A stretch of 64,000 nucleotides of DNA from Flavobacterium sp. SLB02 (lineage in GTDB: Bacteria; Bacteroidota; Bacteroidia; Flavobacteriales; Flavobacteriaceae). A program made the translations under genes and the position numbers. Of the stretch, positions 35,423 to 47,592 are shown piece by piece (the first letter of the stretch is position 1; the number at the start of each line of letters is the position of its first letter). Location: NCBI RefSeq assembly GCF_009664855.1, contig NZ_CP045928.1, positions 1,139,049 through 1,203,048 on the forward strand. Direction: 5' to 3'. A model generated the notes under the pieces. That model searched no databases and was not told the DNA's origin. It was given only the letters and a program-made list of their open reading frames with translations.

Positions 35423-35771
35423 GGGGCAAAAATAGGCAAAATCCCAATATTAGTCAAGGATTGGACCGCTTTAAGAGCGTGGAATTGTACTGGTTTTTTA
35501 TCTTTTTTTCACTGGTCTGGATATAAGGGAATTATTGATAGGCATATGAAAGCAATACCTCTTAATGAATCATAGAGTAGGTTGTGATAGCAAGCAGACT
35601 TTTAAAGATTTAAATAGCGCTTGTCTTTTTTTTTGCCCGTTGATCTTTTTTTAGTAGGGGAGTTCTTTTTGAAAAGGATAATTCTCAGATCAGCAATCTT
35701 AAATTATAAAAGCCAGTTCAAAGACAAGATTTTTTTATTGTTTTTCATCAGTATTATTTAATAGATAAATC
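35423..35771. other. Gene-free interval
   Basis: 349 bases. A plus-strand open frame here is antisense to the small gene on its left and shows no protein features. Nothing else is recognised. Confidence 0.5.
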
Positions 35772-36101
35772 TTAGCTCTGATCCTCTACAGGGGCAAATG
35801 GTGCAATTTTCTTCACCCTTGTGATCGCCTGTTCGCGAGAGAGGTTCGTGGAATACTTTTTACTAATGGCTATGGCTTTTCCACTGGCTGATTTGAGATA
35901 AAAGTAGAGTTCCCAGTCCACGGTTGTTTTTTTCTGGAATTTCCCGGAGTCCTTTGCAAAGGTCCTTAATTTTTCGATGAGCCTCTTGCAGCTGATCTTG
36001 GTGAGATGCTCTTCACTGCTGAGCAAAATCTGCCCTGCCTTTGATCTCAATTGAACCTGAAACTTTCCACACTGCTTTTTGGTAATTACAAATTTTTCCA
36101 T
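35772..36101 (-). CDS. YegP/DUF1508-family protein with two repeats
   Basis: The start is placed at 36101 because residues before it in the longer frame do not resemble the family. The 109-aa product shows two DUF1508 units: FQVQLRSKAGQILLSSEEHL and, after a linker, YFYLKSASGKAIAISKKYST. Each unit is a small beta-hairpin plus helix. YegP-type proteins are cytoplasmic and often stress-linked, with no known activity. It is a single gene. Confidence 0.8.
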   Translation of the reverse strand: MEKFVITKKQCGKFQVQLRSKAGQILLSSEEHLTKISCKRLIEKLRTFAKDSGKFQKKTTVDWELYFYLKSASGKAIAISKKYSTNLSREQAITRVKKIAPFAPVEDQS

Positions 36102-36428
36102 GTCAATATGATTTGAGGTTATCAGTATTGGGTAGGTTGTAGTTATAAAAAGAGGGAAGATAAATGTACGAAAAAAATGAAGTATTTCAACGTGATAAAA
36201 AATGACGCAGATAGGCAAGATCCTTTGTAAATTAAGTCAAAAGGAGAAGATGTGAATAATTATCCATTCCAGCCAGGTAAAATCAAGAGGCCGTCTTGGA
36301 CTCTCTAAGCCTTTGCTGTTTTCTTTTTCATAAGTCTGGTTTTGCAGTAAGGACTTATCGCGTGAGTTTTGATCTATAAAATAAATTTGTCAGTGCGCGA
36401 TAATTATCGGGGCCTTTTACATCTTTTT
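36102..36428. other. Gene-free interval
   Basis: 327 bases between two minus-strand genes, with no recognisable gene or strong hairpin. It presumably holds the YegP promoter. Confidence 0.45.
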
Positions 36429-36968
36429 TTAAGTGTTGAGTTTTTTTAAATCGGTGAGCTCAATTGGGGTAAAATTCAGGGTGTCTAGATAAGATTTGAC
36501 ATTCTTTTTTACTTTGTGATTCTCTGTGGTAAAAAAGATTTTGGTACGATCCTTACTTTGATATTTGGATCCTGTAAGGCAGTGCAAGGGATTGAAGAGC
36601 TTTACAATAAAGCAATCCGGCAGCAGTGAGGCAACAAGGTCACTTGATGAGGGACCTGAGGCAATATCGAGAATCTCATTGAGATTAAAAATAGGATTGT
36701 TGGTGTGCAGTATAATTTTTCCTTTCATATCGGGAAGGGCTCTGAGCGCATTTTCAAGATCCTCCCGATTTAAAAATAATATGATAAGCTCTGCCTGGGC
36801 GGCCTTCTCCATAGGGACAAGTTTAACATCTTTGCCTATATGGCAAGTTAGTTCTTTTAAAACATTAGTGCCCCGGGGATTGCTAATGAGCACCTCATAT
36901 CCAAAGAGGGCAGAGCGGGTGGCTAGTTCCAAAGTAATGTTTCCAATTCCTATTATGCCTATTTTCAT
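36429..36968 (-). CDS. NAD(P)-binding protein, F420-dependent oxidoreductase-like
   Basis: This 179-aa cytoplasmic protein opens with a Rossmann motif (KIGIIGIGNITLELATRSAL) and a following acidic/basic strand (YEVLISNPRGTNVL). Its middle part (QAELIILFLNREDLENALRA, KGKIILHTNNP) matches the coenzyme-binding part of NADPH:F420 reductase-like proteins. The C-terminal helical domain is short. It is more probably an NADPH reductase of unknown substrate than a true F420 enzyme, since Flavobacteria are not known for F420. Confidence 0.7.
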   Translation of the reverse strand: MKIGIIGIGNITLELATRSALFGYEVLISNPRGTNVLKELTCHIGKDVKLVPMEKAAQAELIILFLNREDLENALRALPDMKGKIILHTNNPIFNLNEILDIASGPSSSDLVASLLPDCFIVKLFNPLHCLTGSKYQSKDRTKIFFTTENHKVKKNVKSYLDTLNFTPIELTDLKKLNT

Positions 36969-40212
<3,244 letters not shown>

Positions 40213-40304
40213 TTCTATTGACTCAGAGTTTTTCCTTAATTGAAAAGTCCCTCTAAAAGACTTTAGCAAGAAAATATAATTATAATTGAAATAGAAAAAA
40301 AACT

Positions 40305-40330
40305 ATAAGCCCGATTACAATCGGGCTTAT
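40305..40330 (-). terminator. Hairpin between katG and gpmA
   Basis: ATAAGCCCGAT pairs with ATCGGGCTTAT around TACA. The T run lies on the minus strand (AGTTTTTTTT), so as an intrinsic terminator it points left. On the plus strand it may still end or process the katG transcript. Confidence 0.55.
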
Positions 40331-40389
40331 ATCATTAGTATTATATCATTACAGCTTGAAGGGTTTGATATGTTTTTAAATAAAGAAAA

Positions 40390-40992
40390 ATGGCGCAGTT
40401 AATTTTCGTCCGACACGGGCAATCCCTTTATAATTTAGAGAACCGCTTTACAGGAATTCTTGATGTGGCCCTCACCGATAGTGGAAAGGCACAGGCGAAG
40501 CTTGCCGGGGATAAACTCACTGGGTACACTTTCGATATTGCCTATACCTCGATGCTTAAAAGGGCGCAGGAGAGTCTGCAGATTATCCTTAGTGAGATGA
40601 AGATGCATATTCCCATTGTAAAGGATAAGGCTTTCAATGAGCGAATGTACGGTACCCTGCAAGGTCTCAATAAAGCAGAAACGGCGCAAAAATACGGTCT
40701 GGCTCAGGTGGAGATTTGGAGAAGAAGTTATGATGTCTGCCCTCCTGGAGGCGAAAGCCTTTTGGATACCTATAACCGTGTGGTTCCTTACTACAAGGCG
40801 CAAATAGAACCAGAGTTAAAAAAAGGGCAAAATGTATTGATAGTAGCCCATGGCAATAGCCTTAGATCCCTTAAGATGTATCTGGAGAATATTAGTCCTT
40901 TGGATATTGTAAATGTAAATATTGCAACGGGTATACCAAGGGTGTACACCTTTGATGCTGAGTTAAAAATTACTGATGTAAAAGATCTTTAG
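40390..40992 (+). CDS. gpmA: 2,3-bisphosphoglycerate-dependent phosphoglycerate mutase
   Basis: This 200-aa glycolytic enzyme interconverts 3- and 2-phosphoglycerate through a phosphohistidine. The motif LIFVRHGQSLYNLENRFTG carries the phosphorylated His near residue 9, ERMYGTLQG the acid Glu and following loop, and VAHGNSLR the second His. The C-terminal part matches the short bacterial form. It stands alone with a terminator at 41210. Confidence 0.95.
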   Translation: MAQLIFVRHGQSLYNLENRFTGILDVALTDSGKAQAKLAGDKLTGYTFDIAYTSMLKRAQESLQIILSEMKMHIPIVKDKAFNERMYGTLQGLNKAETAQKYGLAQVEIWRRSYDVCPPGGESLLDTYNRVVPYYKAQIEPELKKGQNVLIVAHGNSLRSLKMYLENISPLDIVNVNIATGIPRVYTFDAELKITDVKDL

Positions 40993-41209
40993 TCCTATCA
41001 GGTACTTTTATTAGGGGAAGTATTCGTCTAAAAAATGTTTTTAGCTTGAGTAAAGCCCATTAAATCCAGGAATACGCGTGGATATTATGCCCTATACAGC
41101 CAAGCAGAATTGTTCTAGTAAAAAAACAACAGTCTATTGCGCTGATTTTAAATCATAAGCATATTGGGTTTACAAGTAAAGTATGCTCAAGATTAAGGTT
41201 AAAATAGAA

Positions 41210-41243
41210 AAGCCCATTGAGCAATCAGCTTAATGGGCTTATT
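41210..41243 (+). terminator. Terminator after gpmA
   Basis: AAGCCCATT (41210-41218) pairs with AATGGGCTT (41232-41240), followed by ATTTATT. It is 218 bases past the stop codon. Confidence 0.6.
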
Positions 41244-41416
41244 TATTATCTAGCGAAAAGGATTCCCATGAAAGAGAACTAACTTGAAAAGAGAAACCGG
41301 ACTGGTAAATCCTAATAAAAGATTAAAGAACAACAAATTGCTTAGTAGATTAAATTCTATTAGGCATTTTTTATTTAATGGCTGATGCGAATTTAAATTG
41401 GCACGTTTTTTAAAAC

Positions 41417-41443
41417 TTTTGGCATCTTTTGGCATCTTTTGGG
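41417..41443. repeat. Short tandem repeat upstream of the MauE-like gene
   Basis: CTTTTGGCAT occurs twice in tandem and partly a third time (CTTTTGGG). It lies about 100 bases before the start of the next gene and could be a regulator site or replication slippage. The rest of 40993-41538 holds only the gpmA terminator. Confidence 0.4.
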
Positions 41444-41538
41444 TAACAATTATATAAAAAAACACTTCTAAATTTGTTTATAATTTTTCTGATTATAAAA
41501 TTATTGCTTTGAAAAACAGCAATTTAAAAATTTAGATT

Positions 41539-43068
41539 ATGAAAACATCTGCTCATGTAAAAAGAATTATAATAGAATGTATTTGTCTACTCTATGCCTT
41601 GCTATTTATTTATGCATCGGTAAGCAAGCTTTTGGATTTTGAGAGATTTCAGGTACAGCTTGCGCAATCTCCATTATTGAGCGCATATGCTTGGTGGATT
41701 TCCTGGATGGTGATCAGTATTGAGCTTTTTATTGCTTTGCTGCTTTTGTTTTTCAGAACCAGGACTGTGGCTTTATTTGGGGCGCTGGGTCTGATGAGCA
41801 TGTTTACGGCCTATATTTTTATCATCCTTCACTACAGCTCTTTTATACCCTGTTCCTGCGGAGGCATACTCGAGAAAATGAGCTGGGATGTACATTTAAT
41901 CTTTAATCTTGTTTTTGTCTTGCTTGCCATTGTAGCCCTGTTTCTTATTGCAAAACAGGATGGCCTGATGAAAAGAAGCCTGCCAATATATGCTGGTGGT
42001 ATAGCCTTTTTAATAGTTGGAAGTGTAAGTCTGGTTGTCGTGCTATTTTTATCTTCCGAGGAGATTATCCATCGCAAAAATCCTTTTATACGGCGTTATC
42101 CGCAAAGTTCGATTAAAGAAGTGCAGCAGGTAGATCTAAAATTTAATTCCTATTATTTTGCAGGCGCAGTAGGGGATGTGATATACTTGGGTAATTCCAC
42201 AGATCCGCTTCATTTGCTTGCAATTGACCTGCAAGGACGTCAAAAAAGAATCAGGTTACATTTTGACCACAAGAACCTTGGTTTTCAGTCGATCAGAATT
42301 GCAATACGTGAAGAGTATATCTATTTGATGGATGGAACAGTACCCTGTATTTTTAGAGGAAATATCAAGGACTGGAGAATCACCACCCAGCTAAAGGGAA
42401 TGCCCCGATTCACTCTGGCGCAACCTGTGGATAGCACCACCATTGTCTTTCGTAATAATACCGGCGCGAACAGGGCACATATACTGGGTATTTTTTACCC
42501 AGGCACGAGCCCAAAAGTAGTTTATGCACCCTGGCTTTTAACCCCACAAATTGACGGTATATTTGATACTGATGGTATGCTGCAGTATAACGCAGAGATG
42601 AAAATATTGCTCTACAATTATTTTTATAGAAATCAATTTATTGTGGCCGATACAAAAGGCAATCTCAAATTTACCGGGCATACTATCGATACAATCACCA
42701 AGGCCAAAATAAAAGTAGCTTACCTTAAAGGTAATACCGAAAGGCAAATGGCCGCTCCTCCCTTTATGGTAAATGCAATGACCGCTACAAAAAAACATTT
42801 GCTGTTTGTCTATTCCAAAGTACCAGGAAGATATGATAGTGAAAAAGTCTGGCAACAGTCCTCTATAATTGATGTTTATGACCTGAAAAAGAAAAGTTAT
42901 GTGCTGAGTTTTCCTGTATATGGAAATGAAAATAAAAAAATCCAGGCTTTGTGGGTGAGCTCCAGTCATCTATATGTTATCATTGATGCTGAATTGATCA
43001 TTTATAAAATAAGTGGATTGCTTGAAAAAGAAATGAAAAAAGGGAAAGTAGAGTTCCCTGACGCATAA
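41539..43068 (+). CDS. MauE/DoxX-type redox membrane protein fused to a beta-propeller-like domain
   Basis: The N-terminal third of this 509-aa protein (about 1-175) has five membrane helices of the MauE type, with Cys105-x-Cys107 in FIPCSCGG on the periplasmic side. MauE is needed for disulfide formation or maturation in methylamine dehydrogenase. Residues about 185-505 form a soluble, strand-rich repeat domain (YYFAGAVGDVIYLGNSTDPL, HLLAIDLQG, EYIYLMDGTVP), probably a beta-propeller outside the membrane. The small cysteine-containing gene follows after 79 bases, and I infer that it is a substrate. Confidence 0.8.
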   Translation: MKTSAHVKRIIIECICLLYALLFIYASVSKLLDFERFQVQLAQSPLLSAYAWWISWMVISIELFIALLLLFFRTRTVALFGALGLMSMFTAYIFIILHYSSFIPCSCGGILEKMSWDVHLIFNLVFVLLAIVALFLIAKQDGLMKRSLPIYAGGIAFLIVGSVSLVVVLFLSSEEIIHRKNPFIRRYPQSSIKEVQQVDLKFNSYYFAGAVGDVIYLGNSTDPLHLLAIDLQGRQKRIRLHFDHKNLGFQSIRIAIREEYIYLMDGTVPCIFRGNIKDWRITTQLKGMPRFTLAQPVDSTTIVFRNNTGANRAHILGIFYPGTSPKVVYAPWLLTPQIDGIFDTDGMLQYNAEMKILLYNYFYRNQFIVADTKGNLKFTGHTIDTITKAKIKVAYLKGNTERQMAAPPFMVNAMTATKKHLLFVYSKVPGRYDSEKVWQQSSIIDVYDLKKKSYVLSFPVYGNENKKIQALWVSSSHLYVIIDAELIIYKISGLLEKEMKKGKVEFPDA

Positions 43069-43147
43069 AAATATACTGGCCAGTATCAGGAAAAAGATCG
43101 AAAACCTGTAGAAAAAAGTAGATCACGTTTAACTTAATTGTATTATT

Positions 43148-43426
43148 ATGAAAACTATATTTTCAAAAAAGGCAGTGCCTTTTGTAGTAGTGCTGGGTTT
43201 GGGTATTTCGGGAGCTTTCCTGACCACTTCCATGCAAAATGCCAAGTCCGCTCCAATTCCTAAGATTGGATATGTTGACGGGCCCAATGGACCTTGTACG
43301 GTTCCAGTGAGATGTAGCACAGACCTCAATGTAGTGTGCCGCGCCAGTTACGCTCCTCCGGGACAAATCGCCAAGGATAAGTTTGATGGTGATTGTACCG
43401 AGGTGCTGTACCGTCCAAGTAATTAA
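43148..43426 (+). CDS. Small exported cysteine-containing protein, DUF6520-like
   Basis: This 92-aa protein has a signal peptide (MKTIFSKKAVPFVVVLGLGI, then SGAFLTT) and a mature part with four cysteines (GPCTVPVRC, VVCRAS, GDCTEV), which could form two disulfides. The size, the position after a redox membrane protein and the spacing of Cys fit the DUF6520 small proteins of Bacteroidota. Its role is unknown; candidates are a secreted peptide or a structural protein. It ends at a strong terminator. Confidence 0.75.
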   Translation: MKTIFSKKAVPFVVVLGLGISGAFLTTSMQNAKSAPIPKIGYVDGPNGPCTVPVRCSTDLNVVCRASYAPPGQIAKDKFDGDCTEVLYRPSN

Positions 43427-43450
43427 TTTTTTGGATCGGGCAAGTAAAGG

Positions 43451-43489
43451 CAATGCAGTTCTTAAAGAGAACTGCATTGTTTTTTTTTT
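43451..43489 (+). terminator. Strong terminator
   Basis: CAATGCAGTTCT pairs with AGAACTGCATTG around TAAAG, followed by ten T. It separates the plus-strand pair from the convergent peptidase operon. Confidence 0.9.
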
Positions 43490-43494
43490 GTCTT

Positions 43495-46149
43495 TTATTT
43501 AATTGCCTCTGTAATCCAGGGGGCAGGTGTTTGGCCTTTAAGATAATAGCCAAACCATTGCTGTATCCGAAGGGATAAGTCTTTTTGATTGGAGGGATTA
43601 AACAAGGAGTGGGCCTCGTTGGGATAGAGCAGCATGACGTGTTTTTTTCCGAGTCTTCGCATGGCCAGGTAAAGCTCCACTGACTGATGCCAATCCACAT
43701 GATTATCCTCTTTACCAGTAAAAGAGAGAAGGGGCGTGGTAATTCGATCGGCGTACACCAAAGGAGAATTACCCTTGTAGAGTTCAGGTATTTCATAAGG
43801 GGACTGCATCATCCTGAGTTGTCCTTTTTGAAAATAATTCATAGTGGGACGACCTGATTTCCAATTTACAGTGAAATAATAGCTGGTAAGATCGGTTACT
43901 GCAGATCCCGCTACTGCCGCGGCAAACAGTCCGGTTTGGGTAATGATGTAAGTAGTCTGGTAGCCGCCGAAGGAATGTCCCATGAGTCCAATTTTATCGG
44001 GATAGACCAGATTTCTGGAAATCACTTCCCTTGTGGCGGCCATGGTAAAGTCTAGGGCTGATTGCCCCTCGTGCTGGTCTTTTCGGATAATATCGGGACA
44101 TAGCACAAAATAGCCCTGACTGGTAAGTACAGTTGGGTTGTAACCGTCTTCGGCCAGCATAGAGGGATTGATGAATTTATGAAGCTGACTTGCCTGCTCC
44201 TCATAAATATGTACAATCATCGGGTATTTTTTCTCAGGATTATAATGGGCCGGATAGTAGAGCAGGGACTTTAATTTTTCTCCCTTTTCATTGTAATAAA
44301 ATAGCAATTCGCTGGTTCCCCAGCCGTAGTTGGATTGTTGTGGATTACTTTGAAAAACAGTTCTGGTCTTTTTGTCCTCAAGATACACTACCCTTGGAGA
44401 TTCGCTGAATTTCTGATCCTGGTATATAAAGCTTTTTCCATGATCTATGGCTTGTAATTTAGTAAGATAACTGTCGCTGTAAACTATAGGAATTACCCGG
44501 TCAATATCCTTCCATCTGAAATAGCCTGTCTTTCCATCATCGCCTTTGGCTTGGAGTAAAAGGCCTTTTTCCATCTCGATGACAGTGTGTGTCCATCCGT
44601 TATAATTCGCTAGAAGATCCTGCTCAAATCCGGATCGATTGATCCTGAATTGTATTTTTTGCTCACGGCCATGGGTCATCCGGGTAGCTTTTGACCCATC
44701 AGCAGCGATGCGCCACAAATCATACTGGTCATAGAGTATAATTTCCTTGTCTTGTAAGCTCCAGCCGGCCACTCCATAGGGCTCCGCTATACTGGTCATT
44801 GATGGCAGTTTAGCGCTAATATTGATGTGCGCTTTGGAGCGCAGATCATAAATCCACCAATTGTTGTCCTTAAAGTAGGTAATGTAATGACCACTCGGGG
44901 AAGGTGTTGGTAATACCTGGGAGGGAACAGTAGGCTGCTTTTCCAAAAGGAGTTCTTTTTTTGCGGTGTTTAGATCCATGATATAAAAATCCCGAGGTCC
45001 TTCTAAATCAAATTGAGGCTCATAGCACTGCGCATTGGAGAGAATTGCATACTGGTTTCCCCCAAGCATTACCTGGGGCAATTCAGAAGAGGACAGCTCT
45101 CGCAATTGATCTGTTAGGGGAAACCATACCGCGAGCGTGCTCTGCTGCTCCAATCGGGGTCTTTTGCGCTCCATGGGATAAATCCATTTGGCATTGGCAT
45201 TCCATAGCTCCACTGAGGAATCAGTATCGGGTAAAACTGGATCTTGGCGGACTCCTGTCTTTGGCCCTATGCCAAAAAATACCTTGCTGAGATCCTCACT
45301 AATGCTAATGGGGTATTTATCGCTTGTGAGTGTTTTATCTAAAGGAAAGCCGCTCATTTTCTCGCTGTTCATCTCATAGAGCAAGTGCCTGTCGAGCCTG
45401 TAGTAAAAAAGCAGGCTCTTGGAGGACAAGTCCGGATCAGTGGCAAAAAAAGCCAGCGCCTTTGCTTTTTTCTGCCAGGTTGGCGTGGTAAAGGCAAGGC
45501 GGCTTTTGCGGATAATCCAGCGGCGGGTATTTTGCTTGGCAAGCTCGAGGACAGCCATGGAATTATACCCGTCCTCTGTGGTACAGTAAATAACTTTATT
45601 GCCATCGGGGCTCATGCTAAAACTCATCACCCCTTTTATTTTCTCAGTGGTTTGACCCTTAGAATCCATTAGGAGCAGATCGGCCTCAGACCCCGTAGAC
45701 TTTGTCAGTAGGATTAACTGATCTGAATCAGGCGCATAGGCATATTGGGCAACCAATGGGATATATTGCTGTTTTTGAGTATTCAAATTCAAAACAAGAA
45801 GGCCCTTAGGGCTCTCACAGACAAAACGATCCCCTGCAAGGAATAGGCCATTTGAAGCGCCGGGAAAACTATAGATTTTTTTATTGGAGGTATTCTTAAC
45901 AAATAAGGTATCTTCTGAAGAAGGGTAGATCATATTAAAACTAACCCAGCGGCCATTGGGCGCTGCCTGGTTTAACTGTAATTCTCCAAAGAGCTTATAG
46001 TCTGTCTCTGTGAGCTGTTTTTTTTGCACCACCTGCCCCCATAAGGGACAGGTTACTAATGGCAAAATAAAAATAAAAAAACAAATTAAAGCTAAAATTA
46101 AAGAGAGTGATATGGAGAAATTGGCCTGTTTTTTAGCGATGTAATTCAT
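43495..46149 (-). CDS. S9 family (prolyl-oligopeptidase-type) peptidase
   Basis: The start at 46149 (MNYIAKKQANFSISLSLILA) gives a signal sequence; a longer frame to 46263 runs back into the SusD gene. The 884-aa enzyme has a beta-propeller N-terminal part and a C-terminal alpha/beta-hydrolase domain with the triad Ser726 (GHSFGGYQ), Asp815 (GKEDNHV) and His847 (EAHSLF). S9 exopeptidases and endopeptidases cut short peptides, often after proline. It is the last gene of the SusC / SusD / S9 operon and probably digests peptides brought in by that transporter. Confidence 0.92.
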   Translation of the reverse strand: MNYIAKKQANFSISLSLILALICFFIFILPLVTCPLWGQVVQKKQLTETDYKLFGELQLNQAAPNGRWVSFNMIYPSSEDTLFVKNTSNKKIYSFPGASNGLFLAGDRFVCESPKGLLVLNLNTQKQQYIPLVAQYAYAPDSDQLILLTKSTGSEADLLLMDSKGQTTEKIKGVMSFSMSPDGNKVIYCTTEDGYNSMAVLELAKQNTRRWIIRKSRLAFTTPTWQKKAKALAFFATDPDLSSKSLLFYYRLDRHLLYEMNSEKMSGFPLDKTLTSDKYPISISEDLSKVFFGIGPKTGVRQDPVLPDTDSSVELWNANAKWIYPMERKRPRLEQQSTLAVWFPLTDQLRELSSSELPQVMLGGNQYAILSNAQCYEPQFDLEGPRDFYIMDLNTAKKELLLEKQPTVPSQVLPTPSPSGHYITYFKDNNWWIYDLRSKAHINISAKLPSMTSIAEPYGVAGWSLQDKEIILYDQYDLWRIAADGSKATRMTHGREQKIQFRINRSGFEQDLLANYNGWTHTVIEMEKGLLLQAKGDDGKTGYFRWKDIDRVIPIVYSDSYLTKLQAIDHGKSFIYQDQKFSESPRVVYLEDKKTRTVFQSNPQQSNYGWGTSELLFYYNEKGEKLKSLLYYPAHYNPEKKYPMIVHIYEEQASQLHKFINPSMLAEDGYNPTVLTSQGYFVLCPDIIRKDQHEGQSALDFTMAATREVISRNLVYPDKIGLMGHSFGGYQTTYIITQTGLFAAAVAGSAVTDLTSYYFTVNWKSGRPTMNYFQKGQLRMMQSPYEIPELYKGNSPLVYADRITTPLLSFTGKEDNHVDWHQSVELYLAMRRLGKKHVMLLYPNEAHSLFNPSNQKDLSLRIQQWFGYYLKGQTPAPWITEAIK

Positions 46150-46175
46150 AGACGCTGTTAAATTTAGGTATAAGA

Positions 46176-47582
46176 TTAATAGCCCTTGTTTTGGGGTAGC
46201 AGTTTTGGATTCAGGCTCAGTTCGGCCTGTGGAAGGGGAAAAAGGACATCGGTGCTGTTCCATCCGGATTTTACAGATGATAATACTTTATCCAGGTTTC
46301 CTGAGCGCTTAAGGTCAAAGAAACGGTGGCCGTATTCGGTAAAGAATTCCCATCTTCTTTCTTCCTGAATGGAATCAAGGAGTTCTTCGGAGGTAAGAGC
46401 AGAGGTAGCTGCAAGGCCAGCGCGATGACGGATTTCATTGAGATCTTCCCTGCTGCCTATAATATCTCCTTGATGGGCCCGGGCCTCTGCGCGGATCAGG
46501 TATTGCTCGGCCAGGCGCAGTACAATAGAATATTCCACCGAGGACGCAGTGGCATCGTTTTGCTTGTATTTAAAGGCATGGTACCACACCGAAGTACCTT
46601 TTGAAACCTTGCCTGTCCAGTGGGTTTTGCGAAGATCATCCGCCCCGAAGGAATCCATAAGCGCAGGGCTTAAAGATACCGAAGGAGGAGGCCCGGTAAA
46701 GAAAATAAAAGTAATGGCCTGATCTGTATTTTTACCCGCCGGGGAAGGCTGGAGTTGCCAGATGGTTTCTTTGGAGTCCTTTAAAAAAGCTGTATCGATT
46801 CCTTCTACCCTATACAGGCCTGTTTGATTCAGTACCGCAGAGGCGCTATTGGCCGCCTCGGCCCAGCGTCCCCCATAAAGGTATACCCTTGCCTGCAAGG
46901 CAAAAACAGCAGTTCTCTGCACCCGTACCCGGGTATCGTTTAAAGACGTAGGGGGCAATAATAGCGCCGCATCGCTCAAGTCAGTCTCTACCAGTCTGTA
47001 AATATCCTCCACAGAAAGCTTGCCGATGGAGCTGTTAGTTTTGTAATCGGTGGTGGTCACATAAGGCACTTCACCAAAGAGATTTACCAGATAAAAATGC
47101 AGCAATGCCCGAATAAAAAGCGCTTCCCCCGCGAGTTGCTTTTTTTCGGCTGTAGAGAGCCATGAAGAATTCCTGCTGCCTTCCAGTATAGCATTTGCTG
47201 CATAAATCTGATTGTAGGTAAAATTCCAAAGCTGTGCTATGGCTGTATTGGTCGCTAATAATGAGTTGTTGTAAAAATTAAGGGTCGGATCGGTAGCACT
47301 TCCAAAATAGGTAAGTTCATCGGTGTAATTACCCAGCTGGTTGCAAAGCCCCGAACTGTTGCCTGTCAGGAGTCCTGCATCCCTGATTTTAGCATAAAGA
47401 TCGGCAAGGGCAGCATCAGCAGTCTGGTAATCCTCAAAGACCGTTTTATTGGTCAGCTGGGATTTTGGAAGATCAACCTCCACAAAGGAATCACAAGATA
47501 CAAGTAGAAAGGTAGCAGTTGCACATAAAATGGCAAGACTAGTAGGCCGGAAGCGAAAAAATATAAATGGTATTGTTTTCAT
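46176..47582 (-). CDS. SusD/RagB-family nutrient-binding lipoprotein
   Basis: This 468-aa surface lipoprotein has a signal ending LLVSC (Cys30), then the SusD alpha-solenoid with TPR-like helices (DYQTADAALADLYAKIRDAG, ANAILEGSRNSSWLSTAEKK, GEALFIRALLHFYLVNLFGEVPY) and the closing EERRWEFFTEYGHRFFDLKR. It caps the SusC barrel and captures the substrate. It lies 10 bases after susC and 26 bases before the peptidase. Confidence 0.95.
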   Translation of the reverse strand: MKTIPFIFFRFRPTSLAILCATATFLLVSCDSFVEVDLPKSQLTNKTVFEDYQTADAALADLYAKIRDAGLLTGNSSGLCNQLGNYTDELTYFGSATDPTLNFYNNSLLATNTAIAQLWNFTYNQIYAANAILEGSRNSSWLSTAEKKQLAGEALFIRALLHFYLVNLFGEVPYVTTTDYKTNSSIGKLSVEDIYRLVETDLSDAALLLPPTSLNDTRVRVQRTAVFALQARVYLYGGRWAEAANSASAVLNQTGLYRVEGIDTAFLKDSKETIWQLQPSPAGKNTDQAITFIFFTGPPPSVSLSPALMDSFGADDLRKTHWTGKVSKGTSVWYHAFKYKQNDATASSVEYSIVLRLAEQYLIRAEARAHQGDIIGSREDLNEIRHRAGLAATSALTSEELLDSIQEERRWEFFTEYGHRFFDLKRSGNLDKVLSSVKSGWNSTDVLFPLPQAELSLNPKLLPQNKGY

Positions 47583-47592
47583 GATAGTAGCA

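Noticed and set aside
36429..36968. True F420 cofactor reductase
   Set aside because: The fold matches, but no F420 synthesis genes are seen and the family name covers many NADPH-binding proteins.
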